Positions 1 to 9,543 of a DNA stretch of 47,382 nucleotides are shown in pieces. Under the pieces are notes generated by a model. That model searched no databases. It had not been told where the DNA came from and saw only the letters and a program-made list of their open reading frames with translations. Each line of letters starts with the position of its first letter. The stretch's first letter is position 1. The stretch spans positions 1 through 47,382 of the forward strand of contig NZ_MLCF01000026.1 of NCBI RefSeq assembly GCF_001879105.1, given 5' to 3'. The translations under genes were made by a program, and so were the position numbers. Source of the stretch: Mangrovactinospora gilvigrisea (lineage in GTDB: Bacteria > Actinomycetota > Actinomycetes > Streptomycetales > Streptomycetaceae).

Positions 1-135
1 TTCATAACTTCATGGCCTTGGGCTAAAGTCGGCGACCTGGAACAGTTGGTGACCGTGTCGTCGCCGACTGTGGGGTGGCGTATTGGGGCTGCGCGGCGTC
101 CGGCGGTGGTCGGTTAGGTCCGTGCGGGGGGTCGT

Positions 136-3100
136 ATGGTCAACGACGGTGTTGGCGGCCTTGGGGAAGGCCGTGTCTCGGATGGTCTCGGCATGGTGCC
201 GGCACGGCTGTTGCCCGAGACGCGGACGGCCTGGGCCAAGTTCGATATCAAGAGCGATGACTGGATGCCGCTGTGGCGGCACATGGCCGACAGTGCCGCT
301 GTCGCCGGGCTGTTGTGGGACCGGTGGCTGCCGTCGAATGTGCGGAGCCTGGTTGCCGCTGCCCTGCCCGGCGGGATGTCCGATGCTCGGCGGCTGGCGG
401 TCTGGTTGGCCGGGATGCACGACCTCGGCAAGGCGACCCCGGCGTTTGCCTGCCAGGTCGACCCCCTCGCTGATCGGATGCGGGCTGTCGGCCTGGAGAT
501 GCCGTCCCGTCAGATGATGGGCCGCGACCGGAGGATCGCCCCCCACGGCCTCGCCGGGCAGCTTCTGCTGCAGGAATGGCTGGAGGTCGCTCAAGGGTGG
601 CCGGCCCGCTCAACCGGTCAGCTTGCGGCGGTCATCGGCGGCCACCACGGGGTGCCCCCGGACGACGTGCAGATCGTCGACCTCGATCGCCGGCCGGACC
701 TGCTGCGCACGCCCGGTTCGAGTGAACCGGTCTGGCGCCGGGTCCAGACGGACCTGCTGGAGGCCGGCGCGGACGCGTTCGGCGTGCGATCCCGGCTCGC
801 GGACTGGCAGACCGTCAGGCTCCCGCAGCCCGTGCAGGTGGTGCTGTCGGCCCTGGTCATCGTCGCCGACTGGATCGCCAGCAACCCCGACCTGTTCCCG
901 TACGCCCATGTGGGCCGCACGCGCACCGACGACGAGCGTGTCGCCGCAGCCTGGCGGGGGTTGGGCCTGCCGGACCCATGGCGGCCAGCGGAGCCGTCCG
1001 GCCCTGTCGATGAGCTGTTTCGGGCCCGGTTCGCGCTCCCACGCGGTGCGGCGCCGAGACCCGTCCAAGCCGCTGCGGTGCATCTGGCGCGCGCCATGCC
1101 CCAGCCAGGGCTGATGGTGATCGAAGCACCCATGGGGGAGGGGAAGACGGAGGCGGCACTCGCCGTCGCGGAGATCTTTGCCGCCAGGTCCGGTGCCGGA
1201 GGCTGCTTCTTCGCGCTTCCGACCATGGCCACGAGCAACGCGATGTTCACCCGGCTGCTGTCCTGGCTGGACCGCCTCCCGGTGCGTGACGGCGCGCGAC
1301 TGTCGGTGCTGCTGGCCCACTCCAAAGCCGCCTTGAACGAGGATTACTCCGAGCTGCTGCGCGCCTCCTGGCAGCCCATCACCGCCGTCGACCTTGATGG
1401 TGACGGTGGCGACGGCGCCGGCAGTCCGCCGCGTCCCGGCCGCGGGAACGACGATCGGCGCGCGGCCGCCGAGCTGGTGGCGCATCGCTGGCTGCAGGGG
1501 CGGAAGAAGGGCATGCTCTCCTCCTTCGTCGCGGGGACGATCGACCAGCTGCTGCTCGCCGGGTTGAAGAGCCGTCACCTCGCACTGCGTCACCTGGCGC
1601 TGGCCGGCAAGGTCGTGGTGATCGACGAGGCGCACGCCTACGACACCTACATGAACTCCTACCTGGATCGCGTCCTGTCCTGGCTGGGTGCCTATCGCGT
1701 GCCCGTGGTCGTGCTGTCGGCGACGCTGCCCGCCGACCGGCGCCGCGCCCTCGCCGAGGCGTACGTCGGGGTCCCCGCGGGCGCGGACGGCTTCGACCCG
1801 GTGCAGGACACGGACACGTATCCGCTGCTGACCGCCGTCGCGCCCGGGTGCGCGCCGCGCATCGTCGCCCCGGCCGCGTCCGGCCGTCGGACCGAGGTTG
1901 TCCTCGAGCCGATCGCTGACGACCCCGCCCTGCTCGCCGACCGGCTGGTTGAGGAGCTTGCCGGCGGGGGGTGCGCCCTGGTCGTGCGCAACACCGTCGA
2001 CCGGGTTCTGGAGACGGCCCAGGCGCTCCGCGAGCGGTTCGGCGCGCACGAGGTCACCGTCGCGCACGCCCGGTTTATCGACCCCGATCGCGCCGCCAAG
2101 GACGCTGATCTCCTGGCCCGCTTCGGCCCGCCCGGCGACGAAGCCGGCCGGGACGACGCGGACGGCCGCGACGACGCGGACGGCCCGGTCGACCGTTCGC
2201 GGCCGCCGCGCCATGTCGTGGTGGCCAGCCAGGTCGTCGAGCAGTCCCTCGACGTCGACTTCGACCTCCTGGTGACCGACCTTGCCCCGGTCGACCTGGT
2301 GCTTCAGCGCATGGGACGCCTGCACCGCCACGCCCGCGGCGTCGGCCAGGCCGACCGCCCGGAGCGGCTGCGCACCGCCCGGTGCCTGGTATCCGGTGCC
2401 GAGTGGAAGACCCAGCCACCCGAACCCGTCGGCGGCTCCCAGCGGATCTACGGCGCGCACGCCCTCCTGCGTTCGGCCGCGGTGCTCAACGCCCACCTTG
2501 ACGGCACGTCCGTCCCGGTGCGACTACCGGAGGACATCAACCCGCTGGTCCAACGTGCGTACGCGGGCGCCCTCATCGGGCCCGAGGCATGGGCCGAGCC
2601 GATGCAGCAGGCCCGCGCGGCCCATGACGACCTCCAGGCGCGGAAGCACATGCGCGCCGAGACCTTCCGATTGGGTGCCGCGCGGCGGGCGGGCCGTCCG
2701 CTGATCGGCTGGCTGTCCCGCGGGGTCGGGGACGCCGACGACACCCGAGCCGGCCTCGCCCAGGTCCGCGACAGCGACGAAAGCCTGGAGGTCCTTGTCG
2801 TGCAGCGGCGCGCCGATGGCACGCTCGCCACCGTCGACTGGCTCGCCGACGGCCGCGGTGGTCTGCCACTGCCCACCGACGCCGTCCCCACCTCCAAGTC
2901 GGCCAAAGCCGCGGCCGCGTGCGGCCTGCGCCTGCCCTGGCACTTCTCCCGACCCGAATCGATCGACAGGGCCATCGCCGACCTCGAGGCCAACTACGTC
3001 GAGGCCTGGCAGGTGAAGGAGTGCCACTGGCTGGCCGGCGAGCTGATCCTGGTGCTCGATGGCGACCGCCGGGCCTCCCTGGCCGGCTACCGACTCGACT

Positions 3101-3141
3101 ACAGCGATAGCGAGGGATTGCGAGTCCACCGTGACCAGTGA
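136..3141 (+). CDS. cas3: CRISPR-associated nuclease-helicase Cas3 (type I-E)
   Basis: Effector nuclease of the type I-E system, recruited by target-bound Cascade to unwind and degrade invading DNA. The N-terminal HD nuclease domain shows H49, the HD pair in AGMHDLGK (about 95-96), H137, HH at 170-171 and D245. The superfamily 2 helicase follows, with Walker A GEGKT (about 334-338), the DEAH box (about 497-500), a SATLP motif, and QRMGRLHRH as motif VI. A C-terminal Cas3 accessory domain completes the 1001 residues, a normal full length. The ATG at 136 has a G-rich ribosome site just upstream; an in-frame ATG at 193 is the alternative start. It is the first gene of the cas operon and overlaps casA by 11 bp. 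No frameshift or missing motif was seen, so interference should be intact. Confidence 0.96.
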   Translation: MVNDGVGGLGEGRVSDGLGMVPARLLPETRTAWAKFDIKSDDWMPLWRHMADSAAVAGLLWDRWLPSNVRSLVAAALPGGMSDARRLAVWLAGMHDLGKATPAFACQVDPLADRMRAVGLEMPSRQMMGRDRRIAPHGLAGQLLLQEWLEVAQGWPARSTGQLAAVIGGHHGVPPDDVQIVDLDRRPDLLRTPGSSEPVWRRVQTDLLEAGADAFGVRSRLADWQTVRLPQPVQVVLSALVIVADWIASNPDLFPYAHVGRTRTDDERVAAAWRGLGLPDPWRPAEPSGPVDELFRARFALPRGAAPRPVQAAAVHLARAMPQPGLMVIEAPMGEGKTEAALAVAEIFAARSGAGGCFFALPTMATSNAMFTRLLSWLDRLPVRDGARLSVLLAHSKAALNEDYSELLRASWQPITAVDLDGDGGDGAGSPPRPGRGNDDRRAAAELVAHRWLQGRKKGMLSSFVAGTIDQLLLAGLKSRHLALRHLALAGKVVVIDEAHAYDTYMNSYLDRVLSWLGAYRVPVVVLSATLPADRRRALAEAYVGVPAGADGFDPVQDTDTYPLLTAVAPGCAPRIVAPAASGRRTEVVLEPIADDPALLADRLVEELAGGGCALVVRNTVDRVLETAQALRERFGAHEVTVAHARFIDPDRAAKDADLLARFGPPGDEAGRDDADGRDDADGPVDRSRPPRHVVVASQVVEQSLDVDFDLLVTDLAPVDLVLQRMGRLHRHARGVGQADRPERLRTARCLVSGAEWKTQPPEPVGGSQRIYGAHALLRSAAVLNAHLDGTSVPVRLPEDINPLVQRAYAGALIGPEAWAEPMQQARAAHDDLQARKHMRAETFRLGAARRAGRPLIGWLSRGVGDADDTRAGLAQVRDSDESLEVLVVQRRADGTLATVDWLADGRGGLPLPTDAVPTSKSAKAAAACGLRLPWHFSRPESIDRAIADLEANYVEAWQVKECHWLAGELILVLDGDRRASLAGYRLDYSDSEGLRVHRDQ

Positions 3142-4834
3142 TCAGAATCCCGATGCAGCAAGCCAGTCCGGGGCGTTCGACCTGACGGCGCGTCCCTGGC
3201 TGCCGGTCCAGTTCCTCGATGGCCGCGAGGCTGAGCTTTCCTTGCGCGAGGTGTTCGCGCGGGCCGAGGAGATCCGCCGAGTGGCCGGCGATGTGCCCAC
3301 CCAGGAGTTCGCGCTGACCCGGCTGCTGCTGGCCATCCTCCACGACGCCCTCGACGGCCCGGACGAATTGGAGGACTGGGCGGAGCTGTGGGAGGCCGCG
3401 GCGCCCTTCGCCCCGGTGGCCGGCTACCTCGATGCGCATCGGGACCGCTTCGACCTGCTGCATCCGGTCACGCCGTTCTTCCAGGTCGCCGACTTGCGCA
3501 CGGAGACGGACGAGGTGTCCCGGCTCGCCCGCATCGTCGCGGACGTGCCCAACAACGAGCCGCTGTTCACCATGCGGTTCCCCACCGTGGCGCGGATCGG
3601 CTTCGCCGAGGCGGCCCGGTGGGTGGTGCATGCGCAGGCGTACGACACCTCCGGCATCAAGACCGGGGTGGTCGGGGACCCCAGGGCCAAGGGCGGCCGG
3701 GCATACCCCCAGGGGGTCGCGTGGGCCGGTGCTCTCGGCGGCGTCCTGGCCGAGGGGGGCACCCTCCGCGAGACCCTGCTGCTGAACCTGATCGCCGCCG
3801 ACAGCGAGGTGGTGCGCGGCGGTTCGGACGACCGCCCCAGCTGGCGTCGCCCGCCGACCGGCCCTGCGGCGGCCAAGGACCTGGCCGCCCGTCCGACGGG
3901 TGTGCGCGACCTGTACACCTGGCAGTCGCGGCGGCTGCGCCTGCACCACGACCCGAACGGCGTGCACGGGGTGGTCCTGACCTACGGTGATCCGCTCGCC
4001 GTCCAGAACATGCAGGACATCGAGCCCATGACCGGGTGGCGCCGCAGCCAGGCGCAGGAGAAGAAGCTCGGCAGACCGCTCGTCTACATGCCCCGTGAGC
4101 ACGATCCGGCCCGGGCCGCCTGGCGCGGACTCGAAGCCCTGATCGCCCCGCGCGACCACGGCGTCCAGGGCCGGGGCGAGCCCGAGCGCGCATTGCGCCC
4201 CGGCCTGGTCCACTGGTTGGCGCAGCTGGTCACCAACCGGTTCCTGCCGCGCGACACCCTCATCCGCCTGCGCACCTACGGTGCCGTCTATGGCACCCAG
4301 CAGTCGGTCATCGACGAGATCACCGCGGATGCCGTCGCCCTGGCCGTCGTCCTGCTCAATGCCGACGACCCCCGCCTCGGCCAGACCGCGGTCGACGCCG
4401 TCTCCGTCGCGGAAGCCGCCGTCACCTCGCTCGGCCATCTCGCCGCCGACCTCGCCACCGCGGCTGGGGCCGAGCCCGAACCCCGCCAGGACGCCGCCCG
4501 CACGCGCGGCTTCGCGGCGCTCGATGCCCCCTACCGCCGCTGGCTGGGCAGCATTCGCGACGGCGACGATCCCCAGGCGCTGCAGGCGGCCTGGCAGCGG
4601 ACCGCCCGCACTCGCCTCACCGCCCTCGCCGGCGAAATCGTCGCCGCCGTCGGACCGGCAGCCTGGCAGGGCCGAGTCATCGAGCACCCCGGCGGTTCGA
4701 GCTGGCTCGACGCCAGCTCGGCCGACCTGCGCTTCCGCGTCCGGCTGAGGAAGGACCTCCCGCTGGCCGCCGAGCCTGCTTCCGCCGCGGCCGTCGAAGC
4801 ACCGGACACCTTGACCCCGGAGGTTCCCGCATGA
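3131..4834 (+). CDS. casA: Cascade large subunit Cse1 (Cas8e)
   Basis: Large subunit of type I-E Cascade; in the family it recognises the PAM and recruits Cas3. The protein is 567 residues and shows the family N-terminus, FDLTARPWLPVQFLDG, with the segment LLHPVTPFFQVADL near residue 110. The frame stays open further upstream inside cas3, but the GTG at 3131, which overlaps the cas3 end by 11 bp, places the FDLTARPWLPV motif near the N-terminus as expected. The stop overlaps the casB start by 4 bp (ATGA). Typical Cse1 proteins are 500-570 residues, so this is full length. Confidence 0.95.
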   Translation: MTSDQNPDAASQSGAFDLTARPWLPVQFLDGREAELSLREVFARAEEIRRVAGDVPTQEFALTRLLLAILHDALDGPDELEDWAELWEAAAPFAPVAGYLDAHRDRFDLLHPVTPFFQVADLRTETDEVSRLARIVADVPNNEPLFTMRFPTVARIGFAEAARWVVHAQAYDTSGIKTGVVGDPRAKGGRAYPQGVAWAGALGGVLAEGGTLRETLLLNLIAADSEVVRGGSDDRPSWRRPPTGPAAAKDLAARPTGVRDLYTWQSRRLRLHHDPNGVHGVVLTYGDPLAVQNMQDIEPMTGWRRSQAQEKKLGRPLVYMPREHDPARAAWRGLEALIAPRDHGVQGRGEPERALRPGLVHWLAQLVTNRFLPRDTLIRLRTYGAVYGTQQSVIDEITADAVALAVVLLNADDPRLGQTAVDAVSVAEAAVTSLGHLAADLATAAGAEPEPRQDAARTRGFAALDAPYRRWLGSIRDGDDPQALQAAWQRTARTRLTALAGEIVAAVGPAAWQGRVIEHPGGSSWLDASSADLRFRVRLRKDLPLAAEPASAAAVEAPDTLTPEVPA

Positions 4835-5478
4835 GCAACCCGACCCGCGTCCCCGCCCCGCGGGCCCCGGCCGCGCCGATCGGCACTGTCGGCCACGTGG
4901 TCGCCCGGCACCTGGAGCGCCTGCAGCGCGGCTACCTGGCCGACCAGCCCGCTGCGGTCGCCACCCTCGCCCGCCTGCGCCGCGGTGCCGGAAAGGACGC
5001 TCAGGCCGTCCCCGACCTATGGGGTCTCATCGACACCTCGGACCTGTACGCGGACCCCACCCTCACCGGCCGTGATGTCGAGCGGGCCGAGACGGCCGTC
5101 TTCCTGGCCATGCCGCTGTGGGCCCTGCACCAGCAGTCCCGTCGCATCGGCATGCACACGGCCGGCATCGAACTCGGCGCGGCTGTACGGAAACTGATGC
5201 CCAAGGGCGAGATCGACGAGGCAGTCCGCAAGCGCTTCGTCCGCGCAGGCAGCGCTTCCACGCTCACCATCCTCGCCGTCCGGCTGCGCGAACTCGTCCT
5301 GCTGCTGCGCCGCGACGAACTCGCCCTGGATTACGCACTGCTCACCGACCAGCTGTTCCGCTGGCAGCGTCCCGGTGGACCGGAGTCCGTCCGCGCCTCC
5401 TGGGGCCGTTCCTTCCACGCCTACCGCGCCGCGTCCGAATCGGATCGGGACGCCACCGAAGCAAAGGAATCCCGATGA
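4831..5478 (+). CDS. casB: Cascade small subunit Cse2 (Cas11)
   Basis: Small alpha-helical subunit that forms the Cascade belly and stabilises the crRNA-target R-loop. It has 215 residues, no membrane segment, and many arginines in helices, for example near residues 22-50 and 120-170, as expected for a nucleic-acid-facing helical bundle. Assignment rests on fixed position between casA and casC plus the family-like segment DLYADPTLTGRDVERAETAV-type text around residues 70-90. It overlaps casA and casC by 4 bp each, implying translational coupling that helps set subunit stoichiometry. Confidence 0.92.
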   Translation: MSNPTRVPAPRAPAAPIGTVGHVVARHLERLQRGYLADQPAAVATLARLRRGAGKDAQAVPDLWGLIDTSDLYADPTLTGRDVERAETAVFLAMPLWALHQQSRRIGMHTAGIELGAAVRKLMPKGEIDEAVRKRFVRAGSASTLTILAVRLRELVLLLRRDELALDYALLTDQLFRWQRPGGPESVRASWGRSFHAYRAASESDRDATEAKESR

Positions 5479-6680
5479 CCAGCCGCATCATCCTCGACAT
5501 CCACGCTCTGCAGAATGTCCCGCCCAGCAACCTCAACCGCGACGACACCGGCGCGCCCAAGACCGCCGTCTACGGCGGCGTCATTCGGCCGCGCGTTTCG
5601 AGCCAGGCCTGGAAGCGGGCCACCCGCCGGGCGTTCGACGACCTGCTTGACGCGAGGGAGCTGGGCGTCCGCACCAAGCGTGTGACCGAACTCCTCGCCG
5701 ACCGCATCCGCGCGCTGTCCTCGGAGATCGACGAGGTCACCGCGAGGGAACTGGCCGCCGAAACCCTCCGCACGGCCACCGGCTCGAAGATCGAGGTCCC
5801 CAAGCGGCGGGCCGGCGCGAAGAAGGACGCAGATGCCGAGAGCCCCGAGGCGGCACCGGAGTCCTCCTACCTGATGTTCCTCAGCTCCCGCCAGTTCGAC
5901 GGCCTCGCCGAGCTCGCCGTCGAGGGTGCGGCCGACATCAAGGGATTCCTGAAGAACAAGGACAACAAGGCCCGCGCCAAGCAGATCGCCAACAGCCGGC
6001 ACTCCGTCGACATCGCCCTGTTCGGCCGGATGATCGCCGACTCCGCCGACATCAACGTCGACGCCGCGGCCCAGGTCGCCCACGCCATCGCCGTGCACCG
6101 CGGAGACACGGAGTCGGACTACTTCACCGCCGTCGACGACCGGAACACCGACGCCGAACCCGGGGCCGGGATGATCGGCACGGTCGACTTCAACTCCGCC
6201 ACCCTCTACCGCTACGCCGCTCTCGACGTCGACCTGCTCGAGCGCAACCTCGGCAAGGGCCTGCGCGAGAACGAGGCCCCGGCGACGCCCGTGCGCCGCG
6301 CTGTCGAGACCTTCGTGCACGGCTTTCTCGCCTCCCTGCCCACCGGGAAGATCAACACGTTCGGGAACCACACCCTGCCCGACGCTGTTGTCGTCAAGCT
6401 GCGCAGCGCCCGGCCCATCAGCTTCGTGTCCGCCTTCGAGAAGCCCGTCCTGGCCGACCACGAGTCCGGCGGCTACATGGAGGCCGGCTGCGCGGCCCTG
6501 GCGGACTACATCCCCGAGATCGAGCGCGCCTTCGGCGCGGAGAGCACCGCCACCTGGGTGCTGCGTGTCGGACCGAACACCCACAAGATCGCCGATCTTG
6601 GCACCGAGGTCGCCAGCCTCTCGGCGCTCGTGCAGTCCGTCGGCGCGGCCGTAGCCGAACGCCTGGAGCAGCGCGGATGA
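5475..6680 (+). CDS. casC: Cascade backbone subunit Cas7 (Cse4/CasC)
   Basis: Backbone RAMP protein; six copies normally coat the crRNA spacer. The 401-residue product begins with the family signature for Cas7e (IILDIHALQNVPPSNLNRD) and has VYGGVIRPRVSSQAWKRA at about residues 32-50. C-terminal motifs TFGNHTLPDAVVVKLR and RPISFVSAFEKPV are also typical. The frame is open further upstream within casB, but the ATG at 5475 overlaps the casB stop (ATGA) and gives the canonical N-terminus. It overlaps casD by 4 bp. Confidence 0.96.
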   Translation: MTSRIILDIHALQNVPPSNLNRDDTGAPKTAVYGGVIRPRVSSQAWKRATRRAFDDLLDARELGVRTKRVTELLADRIRALSSEIDEVTARELAAETLRTATGSKIEVPKRRAGAKKDADAESPEAAPESSYLMFLSSRQFDGLAELAVEGAADIKGFLKNKDNKARAKQIANSRHSVDIALFGRMIADSADINVDAAAQVAHAIAVHRGDTESDYFTAVDDRNTDAEPGAGMIGTVDFNSATLYRYAALDVDLLERNLGKGLRENEAPATPVRRAVETFVHGFLASLPTGKINTFGNHTLPDAVVVKLRSARPISFVSAFEKPVLADHESGGYMEAGCAALADYIPEIERAFGAESTATWVLRVGPNTHKIADLGTEVASLSALVQSVGAAVAERLEQRG

Positions 6681-7426
6681 ACGTGCTGGTACTGCAGTTG
6701 GCCGGCCCGCTGCAGTCGTGGGGGTCCGCCGCCCGATTCGTGCGCCGTACCACCGAACCGGCCCCCACCAAGAGCGGGGTCCTCGGCCTACTGGCCGCCG
6801 CCCAGGGCCGCGATCGCGACGCCGACCTCTCCGATCTGACCGCCCTCAGGTTCGGTGTGCGCGTGGACCAGGAAGGCACCACGCTCCGCGACTTCCAGAC
6901 GGCTCATGGCGCCGACGACCGGCCCTTCCCGATCTCGCAGCGGTACTACCTCGCCGACGCGGTCTTTGTCGCCGCCCTCGAGGGCGACGCCGCCCTGGTC
7001 GAGGATCTGGACGCTGCGCTGTACACCCCCGGATTCCTGCCCTACCTCGGGCGCCGGTCCTGTCCGCCGTCCCGACCCGTCAACTTGGGGGTCCGTCCCG
7101 ACCGCGGCCTCGAGCAGGTGCTGGCTGCCGAACCCTGGCACGCCGCGGAGTGGTACCAGCGGCGCCGCTCGGACGAGCACGAGATCCCCTTGGCCATGAG
7201 CGTCGACGCCTCGCCCGCAGACCTGGCCGCGACGCCCGCCGCCGACACCGTCCGGGACCACCCGATCAGCTTCTCCCCCCGCCACCGCCGATACGGGCTG
7301 CGCGCCGTGCGCTCCACCACGGTGACCGTCGCCAATCCATGGGCCCGCCCGCGCATCCGCACCCGGACGACGCTGCCGGTCCACGACCCCACCACCCTCC
7401 TTGATCCGGAAGAGGACGGCATCTGA
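6677..7426 (+). CDS. casD: Cascade subunit Cas5 (Cas5e/CasD)
   Basis: RAMP-fold subunit that caps the 5' end of the crRNA and holds the repeat-derived 5' handle. It has 249 residues with the family N-terminus VLQLAGPLQSWGSAARF and the motif EPAPTKSGVLGLLAAAQG at about residues 28-45, where the family has its conserved TKSGVIGLL segment. Because Cas5 is the subunit that touches the 8-nt handle, it bears directly on the altered handle predicted for the nine leader-proximal spacers. The stop overlaps the casE start by one base (TGATG). Confidence 0.95.
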   Translation: MNVLVLQLAGPLQSWGSAARFVRRTTEPAPTKSGVLGLLAAAQGRDRDADLSDLTALRFGVRVDQEGTTLRDFQTAHGADDRPFPISQRYYLADAVFVAALEGDAALVEDLDAALYTPGFLPYLGRRSCPPSRPVNLGVRPDRGLEQVLAAEPWHAAEWYQRRRSDEHEIPLAMSVDASPADLAATPAADTVRDHPISFSPRHRRYGLRAVRSTTVTVANPWARPRIRTRTTLPVHDPTTLLDPEEDGI

Positions 7427-8151
7427 TGTACCTGACCCGCTTCCGCTTCAACACCGCACGCGCGGGCGCCCGCAGGCTGCTGACCTCGCCTCAAGCCGTG
7501 CACGCAGCCGTCATGTCCGCCTACCACGGCCTGCTGCCCTCCTCACCCGGGGACGCGTCCCGGGTGTTGTGGCGGCTGGACCGAAACGCCCGGGCCGAGG
7601 TGATGCTGTTCATGGTCGGCACGGAGCGGCCGGACCTGACGCACCTGGTCGAACAAGCCGGTTGGCCCGCCGCGGCGGCCTCGGGGACCAGGGGCTGGCA
7701 GACCTACGGCTACGCGCCGTTCCTCGACCGGCTCACCAAGGGGGGCGTGTGGGCGTTCCGCCTCACGGCCAACCCGGTGCACAGCATCCGCAACCGCGAC
7801 GGAGCGCCGCTCAAGCGCACGGCCCATGTGACCGCGCGGCACCAACTCGGCTGGTTGCTGGAGCGTCAGGAGCGGTCCGGGTTCCGCATTGCCGCCAAGC
7901 GGGAGGACCGGCGCACGCTGGACAGCGGCGACGAGTACGAGGCAGTCGTCAGCGACCGCCGCAACCTGGTGTTCGCCAAGGGCGGCTCGGGCGCTGAGCG
8001 GAAGGGACAGGTCAGCCTGGTGACCGTCACCTTCGACGGCCGTCTGGAGGTGACCGACCCGGACGCACTGCGGCATGTGCTCACCCGTGGCCTGGGCAAG
8101 GCCAAGGCGTATGGCTGCGGTCTGATGACGCTGGCCCCTGCGGGGCGGTGA
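7426..8151 (+). CDS. casE: crRNA-processing endoribonuclease Cas6e (Cse3/CasE)
   Basis: Cuts pre-crRNA at the 3' base of the repeat stem-loop and usually stays bound to the product. It has 241 residues. H26 in the segment SPQAVHAAV coincides with the catalytic histidine position known in characterised Cas6e proteins. The C-terminal glycine-rich loop GLGKAKAYGCGLMTL (about 222-236) is the RAMP hallmark. Only one Cas6 gene is visible, so this enzyme would have to process both repeat forms of the array. It is separated from cas1 by 4 bp. Confidence 0.95.
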   Translation: MYLTRFRFNTARAGARRLLTSPQAVHAAVMSAYHGLLPSSPGDASRVLWRLDRNARAEVMLFMVGTERPDLTHLVEQAGWPAAAASGTRGWQTYGYAPFLDRLTKGGVWAFRLTANPVHSIRNRDGAPLKRTAHVTARHQLGWLLERQERSGFRIAAKREDRRTLDSGDEYEAVVSDRRNLVFAKGGSGAERKGQVSLVTVTFDGRLEVTDPDALRHVLTRGLGKAKAYGCGLMTLAPAGR

Positions 8152-8155
8152 CGCA

Positions 8156-9115
8156 GTGGCGACCGTCGGCCGCGGCCCACGGAGCAACCCTCGGGACCTC
8201 ACTCGCATTTCCGACCGCGTCTCGTTCGTCTACCTGGAGCGCTGCACCGTTCACCGTGACGCCAACGCCATCACTGCGGAGGACGCGGAAGGCGTCACCC
8301 ACATCCCCTCCGCGACCATTGGCGCCCTGCTGCTCGGGCCCGGAACCCGCGTCACCCACCAGGCGATGAGCGTGCTCGGCGAGTGCGGGGCCAGCGTGGT
8401 GTGGGTCGGTGAGCACGGCGTGAGGTACTACGCGGCGGGTCGCGCGCTGTCCCGCTCGTCGGCGCTCGCCGAGGCGCAGGCCGAGCGTTGGGCCAACCGG
8501 CGGACCCGGTTGGAGGTGGCGCGCGGGATGTACCGCCTGCGGTTTCCGGACGAGGATCCGTCGGGCCTCTCCCGGCAGGAACTCCTCGGGCACGAAGGGC
8601 GCCGCGTCAAGGACTGCTACGCGGCCGAATCGGCACGAACGGGGGTGCCGTGGCGGGGCCGGCGCTACGTCCCGGGTGACTTCTCCTCGGGCGATGACGT
8701 CAACCAGGCCATCACGGCTGCCGGTCAGTGCATGTACGGAATCGCCCACGCCGTGGTCGCGGCGCTGGGGTTGAGTCCGTCGTTGGGGTTCGTCCATTCG
8801 GGCCACGAGCTGTCCTTCGTGCTGGATGTCGCCGATCTGTACAAGACGGAGATCGGGATCCCCGTTGCGTTCGACGTCGCCGCACAGGACGAGGAGGACG
8901 TCGGCGCGCGCACGCGCCGAGCCCTCCGGGACCGGATCAACGAGGCGGGCCTTCTGAACCGCTGCGTGCAGGACATCAAGAATCTGCTCGGTGTCACTCC
9001 GGATGCTGAGGCCGCTCCTTTGGGAGCGGACGCCGACGTCGTCACCCTTCGGACGGACCGGGACGAGAACGTGAGCGCCGGCCGCAACTATGCGGAGGGG
9101 GAGGTCATCTGGTGA
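8156..9115 (+). CDS. cas1: CRISPR adaptation integrase Cas1 (type I-E)
   Basis: Integrase that, with Cas2, inserts new spacers at the leader-repeat border. The protein has 319 residues, the usual length for type I-E, and starts with GTG 4 bp after casE. The metal-binding residues known from E. coli Cas1 (E141, H208, D218, D221) have counterparts offset uniformly by six: E147 in GHEGRR, H214, and D224/D227 in FVLDVADLYK. All catalytic residues are therefore present. The gene overlaps cas2 by 4 bp (GTGA). Confidence 0.96.
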   Translation: MATVGRGPRSNPRDLTRISDRVSFVYLERCTVHRDANAITAEDAEGVTHIPSATIGALLLGPGTRVTHQAMSVLGECGASVVWVGEHGVRYYAAGRALSRSSALAEAQAERWANRRTRLEVARGMYRLRFPDEDPSGLSRQELLGHEGRRVKDCYAAESARTGVPWRGRRYVPGDFSSGDDVNQAITAAGQCMYGIAHAVVAALGLSPSLGFVHSGHELSFVLDVADLYKTEIGIPVAFDVAAQDEEDVGARTRRALRDRINEAGLLNRCVQDIKNLLGVTPDAEAAPLGADADVVTLRTDRDENVSAGRNYAEGEVIW

Positions 9116-9453
9116 CGGTCATCGTGCTCACCAACTGCCCGGCCGGCCTGCGCGGTTATCTGACACGTTGGCTTCTGGAGATCTCGGCGGGCGTCTTCAT
9201 CGGCAATCCGTCGGCACGGGTCCGAGATGCCTTGTGGGAGGAGGTTCGGCAGTACACGGGGAAGGGCCGAGCGTTGCTCGTTCACACGGCCGACACCGAA
9301 CAGGGCTTCACCTTCCGCACCCACGAGCACGCCTGGCACCCCGTCGACTACGACGGACTCACTCTCCTTCGCCGCCCGGCCGCGGGCGCGTCGAAGAAGC
9401 CGCCACGGGGTTGGAGCACTGCGTCGAAGCGGCGCCGTTTTGGGAAGAGATAG
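9112..9453 (+). CDS. cas2: CRISPR adaptation protein Cas2 (type I-E)
   Basis: Structural partner of Cas1 in spacer acquisition. It has 113 residues with the type I-E N-terminus TVIVLTNCPAGLRGYLTRWL, the segment EISAGVFIGNPSARVRDALW, and a basic C-terminal tail ending in RRRFGKR. It is slightly longer than the E. coli protein because of that tail. The GTG start overlaps the cas1 stop. It is the last cas gene; the stop is 90 bp before the first CRISPR repeat. Confidence 0.94.
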   Translation: MTVIVLTNCPAGLRGYLTRWLLEISAGVFIGNPSARVRDALWEEVRQYTGKGRALLVHTADTEQGFTFRTHEHAWHPVDYDGLTLLRRPAAGASKKPPRGWSTASKRRRFGKR

Positions 9454-9543
9454 ACGTTATAGACCCATAAGGCTTGTATGCCTGATTCTGATGAAGTGCT
9501 AAAAACCGCGCCTTGGGGTCTATGTACCCGCAGGTCGCGGAGT
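9454..9543 (+). promoter_or_regulatory. CRISPR leader with putative pre-crRNA promoter
   Basis: This 90-bp stretch between cas2 and the first repeat is the most A/T-rich sequence in the neighbourhood, with an AAAAA run at 9501-9505, as expected of a leader. The opposite end of the array has the degenerate terminal repeat, which supports this orientation. A possible promoter is TTGTAT (9474-9479), 17 bp, then TGCTAA (9497-9502); the match to consensus is weak. An 8-bp inverted repeat, ATAGACCC (9459-9466) and GGGTCTAT (9516-9523), brackets most of the leader. Confidence 0.75.

Noticed and set aside
1..135. Promoter of the cas operon
   Set aside because: The first 40 bp are more A/T-rich than the rest, but no -35/-10 pair with sensible spacing could be defended, and the upstream sequence is outside the window.
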